Assembly (NCBI RefSeq): GCF_000485595.1
Contig: NW_014577876.1
Location: 77,160-118,878 of the forward strand
Reading direction: 5' to 3'
DNA from: Priapulus caudatus
Lineage: Eukaryota; Priapulida; Priapulimorpha; Priapulimorphida; Priapulidae
Length of the DNA: 41,719 bases
Shown here: positions 1-8,756 of the stretch, piece by piece
Layout: every line of letters starts with the position of its first letter
How positions within the stretch are numbered: position 1 is the first letter of the stretch
The notes under the pieces: generated by a model
Database searches by the model: none
Told to the model about the DNA's origin: nothing
Seen by the model: the letters and a program-made list of their open reading frames with translations, nothing else
Position numbers and translations under genes: made by a program

Positions 1-560
1 CGGATTGATCAACACGGTGCGGGTAAGACAATGCTAAACCTGGTGGGAAAATCGCGAGAACAATCGGCGACGGCGCTCACCTGAAAGGCGCTGTCAGCGG
101 GCGAGGATAAACCCACTTATGTCACCCCGGAAAATTCCTACGTAACCCCCCCCCCCCGGTGCACAATGCAGCGGCGAGGCGGGGTCGAGTGGGGGTGCGT
201 TACTGAGGGGTGCATTTAAGAGCTGCAGCGGTCAGCTATCGCTCGCAGTGATCGTGCGGACATCACACAGGTCACCTCGTCCAGTCATCATCATCATCTG
301 TCTCTCTCTCTCTCTGTGTGCGTGCGTGCCGACAGCGTTCGAAATCAGCAGACGACATCTACTGATAGCTTTGTGACATCACGCCGGCTAATAGCGACGA
401 GGCGAGCAGCGCGCTATAGGAAAGAGAACATGGTAATTTCGCGATGTGAAAACACTAATTACGAAGCGCAATTTAGAGCGAGCTTGAGAGAGAGAAATTC
501 GGAGATAGATGTAGGAGATTATCCTTAAGCACTCGGCGACAATAGGCAGGTAGATTTGGC
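1..560 (+). promoter_or_regulatory. upstream region of the bZIP gene
   Basis: This stretch has no convincing coding potential. It holds a run of about 12 C (about 147-158), a (TC)n tract (about 299-315) and a TATA-like ATTTAAGA (212-219) followed by TCAGCT about 20 bases on, which could be a second, weaker core promoter. A 70-codon ORF crosses the (TC)n flank but shows no family resemblance and is probably chance. Its role as promoter DNA is inferred only from the TATA box just downstream. Confidence 0.3.
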
Positions 561-600
561 TATATAAAGTAGGGACCGCTGCGCCGTGGCGGTCACTTGC
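555..600 (+). promoter_or_regulatory. TATA box and initiator, candidate core promoter of bZIP gene
   Basis: TATATAAA at 561-568 is followed about 30 bases later by an initiator-like TCACTT (593-598). A transcript starting there would run about 100 bases to a good donor (ATG then GTAAGC, 694-702). The spacing suits a TATA-driven animal promoter. That it serves the bZIP exon at 4201 is inferred from orientation and matching splice phase only. Confidence 0.45.
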
Positions 601-696
601 ATCGCGACAGCAGCGGGATCGGAGCAGAGTTAGTTCTAACACGGTCATCGGCAGCTTTCGTGTATAGTCCTTCACGCAGCGGTTGCTATAGAGATG
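595..696 (+). CDS. candidate first exon of bZIP gene, ending in the start codon
   Basis: The putative transcribed leader ends in ATG (694-696) directly abutting a consensus donor GTAAGC. Joined to the acceptor at 4199-4200, the ATG is in frame with the bZIP exon and gives M-P-P-Y-G-A-P. Only the start codon would be coded here; the rest is 5' UTR. The TATA box 30 bases upstream supports it. Other upstream exons carrying a longer N-terminus cannot be excluded, since PAR proteins are usually 200-400 residues. Confidence 0.35.
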
Positions 697-739
697 GTAA
701 GCTACCGACGTCGTTATTGATGCTGGGCGTGACTCACTA

Positions 740-780
740 GTGTCGTCTGCGTTTCTCTCTCCCATCTCTCTCTCTCTCTT

Positions 781-822
<42 letters not shown>

Positions 823-869
823 CATCTGACTCTCGTTCTGTTTGCCTCTCACTCTTTCCGCTCTCTTTT

Positions 870-911
<42 letters not shown>

Positions 912-985
912 CATCTGACTCTCGTTCTGTTTTTCTCTCACTATTTCCGCTCTTTTTTTTTCTCTCTCTCTCTCTCCTTCTCGAT
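740..985 (+). repeat. CT-rich tandem repeat, about 89-bp unit
   Basis: Pure (TC)n runs alternate with a non-repetitive spacer (CCATCTGACTCTCGTTCTG) that recurs at about 822 and 911, so the whole block is a tandem duplication of about 89 bp rather than a simple dinucleotide run. Long ORFs on both strands here (S/L-rich or R/E-rich) are products of the repeat. Confidence 0.8.
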
Positions 986-3233
986 CTCTCTTTCTCTGTG
1001 CGTTTGCATGTTTTGCGTGTTTGTGCGCGCTGCGCGCGCGTAAGCGTGTTTGTGCGATTAATGGATGAAGGATCAAGCGAAGTGGTAGGAGGTGAATTTT
1101 GCGAATAACGGAAAAGAGAATGCGAAGCACATCTAACTTGCGTGCATAATGCAAATTATTGCACTCTAGTGCCGAATTTCGGCGAAAAATAATGCCAAAA
1201 AATGCCTTTTCTAGAAACGAAATAGTGCAAATTGCGGATGCTTACTGTTGTACACCTCCTATAGCTGGTTTACGTGGTATTACACAGAAATGGAAGCAAC
1301 TCCATTCAATGTAACTAAAAAGGTCAGGCCTTTATAATCGAACATGGGATTACGCTCAGAATGAATTTTTCTCGGGCGTCCTACATTGGCATCTTATAAT
1401 TTTTTTACAGTTGGTGCGTATGATAGACATTTAACATACCAAGCTAATATCGGCAATCTTCTCTATAATAAGAGTTCTATACGAGAAAACGATTCATTTC
1501 GTCAGATACTGAGCATGCGCAAAACCAGAACTTAGTCTATAGCAAAAACAAACTACATTTTACGATAGTCGCCATTGTAGCAGGGGATCTGTTCTGTATG
1601 CCCATATTGCCAGCATATGCCTATAGCTATAATATTGTATAGCAATGAATTATACGTGTATAATAGACAGCTGGTATATTCTCGACTACTTCGTTCTTTC
1701 TATACGTTTTTAACGCGAGAATCTGCCTTGCGATGGCGACGCGCAGGTCGTTCGAAATTCTATGTACAGAATAAAAATTTGCCGGATATCCTACATTGGG
1801 TTGGTATAATCAGGGGTCAATAATGACATATATATTTGTATAATTATATAATGGTATAATTTTTCATGTCAGTTCTCGGTATCGGCATTCTACATACGTA
1901 CCCTCTCTCTACTTTACAACTAGAAAACTACCATTTCTATCTTTAAGTACTGGACATGCGCGAACCGTTATTTTAACCCAGATCATAATTCTGCCTGCTA
2001 CACTAGACACTCTTCAGGAGAGTTGTCTGTAAAAGGAAATTTAATATCGTTTGCAGTCCACCCTCCCCCTCCTCCTCCCCCTCCCCCTCCCCGCCCAAAG
2101 ATTATATTGCTTTACAGAGAGCTTTATATATATAAGTGCTGAATAAACCAGTTGAAGTACTAATAAACTTATCTTAATTAAACATTGTTAATTTATCGTT
2201 CATAGTTCAAATCATCATCGTTCAAATTTTGGATGGATGTATGGATTCAATGGATTATTTTTGAAGACAAGATCGTGCGAACCAAGATTTATATATTTGA
2301 AGGGCATAATAAACTTTCTAATTGTTGTAATTGACTTCCGCAGTATATTTACACAGAGCGTTCACACAACTCTCTTCAAAATAACAAAAGGGCGAGATCA
2401 ACAATTCTTTGGCCTATATATAGCGTATGTCATTTTGCGTTTTTCCCGTGCCTTATGCCCACGTAAACAAGTAACATTGTGCTGGAACACTCAGGTGTCA
2501 TTGTGAGTTGGTAATTTGCTGATGGACTGCGGGGGTAAAACACTGAGCAATCAAAAACGCCCCCGTAAGAACAAACACCACCCACGGGTCGAGCATACAG
2601 CGCGTCGTGCCTTGCACAGAAAGACGATAGCGGGCGCAGAGGGGAAAGAGTTAAGAAGTTTAGGGGGAGGGCAGAAATGGAGGGGTGAGGGTCTCGTATG
2701 TGTTAAGCGGGGGCGTATGTTCTTTACTAGTGCCACTGTGATGACACCACGCTCGTTTTCCCATGAACATGAACATTTGAAGAATTTCTGGTGCTAGTCA
2801 CTAGCATCTTAACAACCATGCGAGGTACTGCCTCCTCAGCAAAACATATGCTTCCCCTCCCCCCCGTCCGCAAAATGTACGCACCCTCTTTCGGTACACG
2901 CAAGGGGCACATCGATACCCCGACCGCCCCCATGTGCCGCAAACAATGGTCACAGCCGAATGGTCAGTTGCCTATTATTAGATAAGCGATGGCCGTTGCG
3001 TAACATCTGGCCTCTGGTCATTCACCAGTGGACAAAGGGTTGCAGTGGGCAGCGGCAATCAAAACACGGCACTTTTCTCGCGCGGAAGGCTGAGGCCATC
3101 ATTGCGGACATCGGCTGACCACTGTCCATACCCGCTACGGCAGCGCTAGCCTCGCGTGGAGCAAAGACGGACATCATCGCGTGTGGAAAGACGGACTAAC
3201 ATCGCACTACAGGTACGTCAATCTAGCGTTCCT

Positions 3234-3238
<5 letters not shown>

Positions 3239-3285
<47 letters not shown>
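3239..3285 (+). repeat. (GA)n microsatellite
   Basis: An almost pure GA dinucleotide run of about 45 bases, continuing into a GA-rich degenerate tail to about 3302. Confidence 0.95.
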
Positions 3286-3288
<3 letters not shown>

Positions 3289-3857
3289 GAGAAAAGAGAG
3301 AGTGTGTGCGCGCGCGTGAATGACTAGCATTTAATATGACGCACCTCAGTAATGTTGAGTAACAGAGCGGCTTACGTGAACACAACGTTACCGAGCTGGG
3401 GTTGACAAGGTTACCGCATAAGCAAACAACCGTGTGCTGTCTCTATCTGGGTCGACTGATACGAGATACCGAATATATATGTTCATCGTGAAACAGTGTG
3501 CCACCTTTATAATAAATTGTCATTAATTTTAGTCTAATTTTTCGATGATAAAAGAGAATTCTATTTCAATAAAAGACAGTGCCACGCTAATAACTATGTA
3601 CTGTTTCATATAGACGCGTGCACGCTCATTACGTTTAATCATGTTTTAATTGCTTTCATGTACGTGATGTCTTATATTGCATTATAATATTAGTAATTAA
3701 TCCCTATTCTCATATATAGGAATTAATTATTTTCTCGGTTATTCGTCTGGCTTTTGATTTTCTGGTATTGGTTTGTTAGTGCACAAAACGTGGCACGTAC
3801 AGCAAACGGTGATGAACATGAAAATAACATAGAGGACCACTAAAAGTTTCCACGCGC

Positions 3858-3945
3858 ATATAGCTCTTCGTATTTAGCTCACGACTGTATAGCTCTTCGT
3901 ATTTAGCTCACGACTATATAGCTCTTCGTATTTAGCTCACGACTA
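3858..3945 (+). repeat. 27-bp tandem repeat, three copies
   Basis: The phrase TATAGCTCTTCGTATTTAGC followed by TCACGAC occurs three times head to tail with almost no divergence, about 250 bases upstream of the bZIP acceptor. Confidence 0.85.
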
Positions 3946-4200
3946 TACGTGCATGAGTCTCAAGGTGGCGCTAGCGGCGTTCTAATCTAATTATAGTTCT
4001 ACTTTAGTACATTTATTATTACATTTTCATTGTGTGTGTGTGTAAAAGTGATATATCATGTATGATAACAGGGCCTACATTATTGCAACCAGCATTGTTG
4101 TTGTTTTGTAGCTACCCTGTTTTGATAAATAAAATATACTACTACTACTACTACTACTAGCGGTGTTCTAATCAACCCCCCTCTCTCTCTCCTCCCCCAG

Positions 4201-4530
4201 CCGCCGTACGGTGCTCCAACCGTCGTCTCTTCCATGACCGCCTCGCCCACGCCCAGCGTATCGACGACGACTCCGCCGACAGCAGCGCCGCCGCCGTCGA
4301 AGAAGAAGGCGACGCCGACGCCGGAAGAGTTGAAGGACAACACGTACTGGGACCGGCGACGCAAGAACAACACGTCGGCAAAGCGGTCGCGAGAGTCGCG
4401 GCGCGGCAAGGAGCAGCAGACGGCGTGCAGGGTAGTCTACCTGGAGCAGGAGAACCTGCAGCTGCGCACAGAGGTGTCCCTACTGCGCAGCGAGATCGAC
4501 AAGCTGCGCTGCATCCTCTACACCCACTAA
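4201..4530 (+). CDS. PAR/NFIL3-type bZIP transcription factor, terminal exon
   Basis: This exon encodes 109 residues ending at TAA. It opens with a Pro/Thr/Ser/Ala-rich stretch, then a Lys-rich link, then the bZIP domain. The basic region contains YWDRRRKNNTSAKRSRESRR, the signature of the PAR (TEF/HLF/DBP), NFIL3/E4BP4 and CES-2 group, and the leucine zipper follows from YLEQENLQLRTEV. Known members bind palindromic sites near RTTAYGTAAY as dimers in the nucleus. The domain lies at the extreme C-terminus, as usual for PAR proteins, with only three residues after the zipper. A pyrimidine-rich tract and CAG precede the exon and the reading phase is 0. The N-terminus is uncertain: either very short (see candidate exon 1) or coded by exons not recognised. 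An assignment to one subfamily (NFIL3, HLF, giant or CES-2) is not possible by eye. Confidence 0.9.
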   Translation, partial: PPYGAPTVVSSMTASPTPSVSTTTPPTAAPPPSKKKATPTPEELKDNTYWDRRRKNNTSAKRSRESRRGKEQQTACRVVYLEQENLQLRTEVSLLRSEIDKLRCILYTH

Positions 4531-4790
4531 CAGGTGGCGCCACCGGCGATGCGTCATCTAACAGGTGGCGCCGGCCAGCGATGCATCATTTACACCCAGT
4601 AACAGGTGGCGCCACCGGCGATGCGTCATCTAACAGGTGGCGACACCAGCGATGCATCATTTGCGCCCACTAACAGGTGGCGCCACTTGTGCCGCATCGC
4701 CTACACCCAGTAATAGGTGGCGTCACCTACGCGCATGCGTGTCGCCCCGTCTCGAGCGAGAGGCGGTGCTGCATGCTGTACATAGGTGGC
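4519..4790 (+). repeat. GGTGGCGCCACC minisatellite overlapping the bZIP stop codon
   Basis: Units of about 72 bp, each with two CAGGTGGCG cores, repeat from the last codons of the bZIP gene. TACACCCASTAACAGGTGGC occurs at 4519 and 4591, a variant at 4662, and a shorter unit at about 4703. The first copy supplies the last three codons and stop. The palindromic core GGCGCCAC also appears singly at about 6080 and 8537. Confidence 0.85.
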
Positions 4791-6140
4791 GCTACAATAG
4801 CCAGCGAGCTTTTGCAAAGACGCCGTATGTAGTGGATGAGTTCGTAGGCGTTATACTGATAACTTGTTTGCAGAGAGACATAGGTAAGACATCGGTGTGC
4901 AAATGGACGAGTTGGGGAATGCGTAGATGTCAGAAATGGACAAACATTATCGCCTATTGTACTGTCTTGCTCAACCCACACACAACGACACATTGTCAGA
5001 TCTGTGCAACTACCATTATAGAGAGACCACATGTCTATAAAGGTAGCTATCGATGTTTCTCATAAGTGGCAGTTATATAATGATACGTTCTATCAATAGT
5101 ACATAACAGAGATCTCTATTATGTACTATTGCTTCTATAGAACGGCCAGTTTTTCATGCAGGCCGTTTCCTTTGAGTGAACGTTAAGTGAAGGTGTAGCC
5201 GCGTATACACTTGCAGGAATGCGTCACACCACGTCGGTGAGACATGGTTCGATGTACTGAAGTTATCCGTGAGCCGCGTGCTGTTGCTAACGCGCGGCGT
5301 AATGGAGGCAAACGCCGAGCACACTAGTCAACGCAAGTGCCGTGCTCGGCGGGAAAGTTCATGCGAACATACAGGGTTACGAATAGTACAAAATCCTAGA
5401 AGGCATGCGAAATTCGTAATTTCTAATTCAATTCACTTACAGATTTCGAAGCTTTTCATTACTTCATAACTTTCGAATGAAATCTGTATTCTAATTGACC
5501 ATCTTTGGAGAGAAAAGTAACGAATGATTTGATTGGTCATAAAAAGCTCTTTGGTCATAGAAAGCCTTCTGGGCTTTCGTAGAAAGGCTGTCTTTCATTG
5601 CTACTATATTGCTCAATTGGGCGGGACCACACTATTTGTAAGAAAGTCACTTTTTCATATTTCTGACCGTTGGTCATGAAGACGTGGTCAACATATTGCG
5701 CGATCGAAGCACTACCTATCGGAAGAGGTTTAGCATAATATAGTCTATCGGCAGGAAATTAGTTTAATTACAAACATATTCAGTAACCTCGGCCTAAATG
5801 TATATGTATCAAAGATGTCACTCGATATGTGTGTGTGCGTGTGATTGTGTGTGCGCTCCAAGTGTATCGGTGTATGATATTGCATCGATGCATGGAATCA
5901 ACGCCACTTGTTTACGTTGTGCATTAGCGTTAGTTGTGTTTCATACCTATATTGATCTGTTATTATGCTCTTTTTTTGCGTTTTGTAAATACGAATCTTA
6001 TTATATTGATTAGTTACGCCCGCAGACTCGGCGAGCTTGCATTCGCGAACTTCTGTCATGCCGGAGTACGGTTGTACGCTGGCGCCACCTGTAGCCAGAG
6101 TTCATCAACGAGCAATAAACTTTCCGTGTGTGGTTTGAGA
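4791..6140 (+). other. probable 3' UTR/flank of bZIP gene
   Basis: No coding exon was recognised. The stretch contains several perfect inverted repeats (5094-5131; about 5312-5349, arms CGCCGAGCAC; GAAAGCC...GGCTTTC near 5560) and a mixed TG-rich segment near 5830. AATAAA at 6114-6119, just after a stray copy of the GGCGCCACC core, is a candidate polyadenylation signal for the bZIP transcript, which would give a 3' UTR of about 1.6 kb. This assignment is an inference. Confidence 0.3.
5094..5131. repeat. 38-bp near-perfect palindrome
   Basis: CAATAGTACATAA (5094-5106) is the exact complement of TTATGTACTATTG (5119-5131). The centre CAGAGATCTCTA is itself palindromic with one mismatched pair, so the strand can fold into one uninterrupted hairpin. 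Confidence 0.9.
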
Positions 6141-6195
6141 ACAATAATATTGCGCGTAAACCTGTTATTTATTTGTACTTGCGAACTAAACTAAC

Positions 6196-6202
6196 AGACA
6201 TA

Positions 6203-6238
<36 letters not shown>

Positions 6239-6240
6239 TG
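6196..6240 (+). repeat. (ACGC)n microsatellite
   Basis: A CGCA tetranucleotide run of about 10 units, followed by CA-rich sequence. Confidence 0.9.
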
Positions 6241-8609
6241 CGCACACGCACATAAATGCAGCTCCGTACTTCCATCATTAGTGCTACAGTGATTTATACC
6301 ACCACTGTAAATTACAACGTGATTAACTGAATTGAAAGATAGCCAAGCGATTTATTTCTTCATTAGCCAAACTGCTAAGTTTATTAACAAATACCTGGTC
6401 AACAGATCTTACGTGGAACACTCCCACGCACACATCCACCTGTGCATATCCATTTGTGCTATCGAACTGTACATTTAAAATGCCACACACGCGCACGCAC
6501 CCATGCACGCACGCATGTACTTGCATGAGTCTATATGCATTCTTTACATATTTTAGATATATATACCTTTTAAATAATACATACACACATACTGTTAAAG
6601 CAGCGAAAAGTTTTATGGCATTCCATGTTTGGTGTTCAACAATTCTGAATACTTGTCTAAAACAAATCGAAAATCCTCTTTTGTAGCTCTTGAAAACATT
6701 TCTGAACACAAAACCTGTCTTTTCTGGTAACACACGCATAAACAACAACCCAAAAACATGTACTGAGATTAGGAAACTCCCATACGCAAGACATGTCATA
6801 CATGCCATGCAGATTTGACATCCTGAATATTCATTCATAGCAAGGAAAAGCAAATGCAAGCGAGTGATAAATCAGCAATTCATTCTCCTATGCTACGTAT
6901 TTTTAAGGGTAATGCTATGCAAGTTAACCCACATGATACACGCGCTGCTAGTCTTTGGGTGCTGATAATCGGACGCGTTCTTTCACGAGTGCTCATGTGT
7001 GTACACCATGATATACAGATATACACATACTACCAGCAGCTTATAAATGGAATCCATTTATAAGCTCCTGATACTACCTATATATCTATATATTACTATA
7101 TATATAGATGATGTGACCCAGTTCAGATCTAGCGTATCTTGGTTGTGCGACTGATAACAACTCAACTATTAGAAACTGGTTTACGATTTATGAAGCCTGT
7201 CTGCCTCCACCAGCGACAAGTGATCGGTGAAAAAACTACGAGCAACACAAAGAAGTAACGGAGCAAATAAACGAAAATGCAAGTTTAGCGGTGAGACCTA
7301 AAAAACCAATATAGCAACTGCTCCTTATAGAAATATTAAATATATAAATAATATGGCAGCTGGATCCAGTTGCAACCATATACAAGAAAGTAGAACATAC
7401 TCCACTCATAGAAACTGCAGTTTTTTAAGTTGCTACCAGTCGCATGTGTGGGCATGTCAAGAAAAACTGGCATCTAAATGCGAAACCGAAACCCAGTCAC
7501 TCTCATTTGCTTGCAGTTATGCCTCAGACAAACACTAGGCTTTGAGCAATGCAATTTAAAACACAGACTCCTAATTCAACGTTGTCGTTATGTTTCTGTT
7601 AAACACAACGTTAACGTAAACAATGTTGACGGAATAAAGTTTCCTCATAGGAAACATAATACGCTAGAAACATTCTCCAGCCGCCCTTTCCTCCACATTT
7701 ACATCACATATACCGTACGTTAATTGAACCGAATTTTTTATAGAAAATATACGGTACACATCCAAAAAGACAAATAAACGAAATTAGTGTTTACTTAATT
7801 AAATTAATTAACAAGATAATAAAATCTTCTTCAGTACTCACTGATGGGCAGAGGAGCGTGTGAACAGTAGGTAGTAGAGAGGAGGGTGGAGTCACCGGGA
7901 TGAGGAGAGGGCTTCCTTTCCGTTCTTAGAAGTTGTTTTTCACCACGAACGCCCTTCAAAATCAGGCGGAGATAATCAATTATAGGATTCAGGTGAAGCA
8001 GCGCATAATACGCCAATTTTGAACAACCGCCATGTAACTTACGATTTTTTACGTCAAGATATCACAAAATTTTGGGCATATTTCTACCAAATTTAATATA
8101 TAACATATAATAATGATATCAATAGTCATATCAATAGTAGATATCAATAATAATGAAGTCAATATTAGTTTTGTTAGATATCTGACAATAAAATCGTATA
8201 AATCGACAGAGATCTGTGCTGTTCTGTGCCGTAATAGACACGACATGCCCTGTTCGTAAGCATCGTGATGGGTGATAAATCGGCCGAGTCGTTAAAGAAT
8301 TCGTTGTAATAATCACGGGTATTTAACGAGTAGCTTAACGACATTATAACGAAACCACACTGTCCAGGTCATCGTTATGCGAAGCCTGACTGTACATCAC
8401 TACGTACTTCACCGCAGGCGTCTGCTTCGGGAAACATATAGAACTGCTACAGCGAGAATACACGGTAGCCACACTCTCAAAACACCGCAGTATGCCACAC
8501 TTTCATCTGCCCCACTTTAGCTATGGAATGAGCCGAGAGATGGCGCCACCGATGCGCACATATGTAGTGAGAAGCGTATAAGCTCAGATAAGGGAATGGG
8601 TGGTCACGA
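6241..8609. other. intergenic region between convergent bZIP and NRBP1 genes
   Basis: The two genes converge on this stretch. No conserved protein is recognisable. A 178-codon minus-strand ORF (6323-6859) has no family motifs. The sequence is AT-rich with scattered TA-rich hairpins (7038-7066 and about 7075-7110). TTTAAT at about 8092 (ATTAAA on the minus strand) could be a polyadenylation signal for NRBP1, about 510 bases past its stop. Confidence 0.4.
7038..7066. repeat. 29-bp perfect hairpin palindrome
   Basis: AGCTTATAAATGGA is followed by a single A and its exact complement. A second TATATATC/GATATATA-type hairpin follows within 15 bases. Confidence 0.9.
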
Positions 8610-8756
8610 TCATGCCGTACTTCCTAGTGCCTGCTTCTTCGTCTGTGTCAGCGCCTGGTCGCTGCCACTCAGCGGCAGAGACGTGCAGCCCACGACCTGA
8701 TTGCGACACGTCTCTATGTTCTCATCTATTAACTTTGCGAGAGCTTCTCGGTCAGT
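8610..8756 (-). CDS. NRBP1: NRBP1 last coding exon
   Basis: The acceptor CTTTCCAG precedes [17 protein letters not shown], which aligns with the C-terminal helix of human NRBP1 (DQSRLTSLLEETL). The remaining 31 residues to the stop are lineage-specific. Phase 0. Confidence 0.85.
   Translation of the reverse strand, partial: TDREALAKLIDENIETCRNQVVGCTSLPLSGSDQALTQTKKQALGSTA

Larger units (their letters stand above)
697..4200 (+). other. putative intron 1 of bZIP gene, repeat-rich
   Basis: No protein family is recognisable in this 3.5 kb. It contains CT-rich tandem repeats (about 740-985), a C-rich CCTCCC tract (about 2059-2092), a (GA)n microsatellite (3239-3285), a 27-bp triple repeat (about 3858-3945), a (TG)n tract and an (ACT)n tract (about 4138-4159). 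A consensus donor CACTACAG then GTACGT at 3205-3218 could end an alternative non-coding first exon; reading back from it I found no in-frame ATG nearby. The intron ends in a pyrimidine tract and CAG at 4198-4200. Confidence 0.4.

Noticed and set aside
388-1154. Arg/Glu-rich and Leu/Ser-rich ORFs across the CT repeats
   Set aside because: Translations of simple (CT)n/(GA)n sequence with no other support.
6323-6859. 178-codon minus-strand ORF downstream of the bZIP gene
   Set aside because: No recognisable motif, crosses CA-rich sequence, Cys/Val/Phe-rich composition of AT-rich noncoding DNA, and no splice or promoter support.
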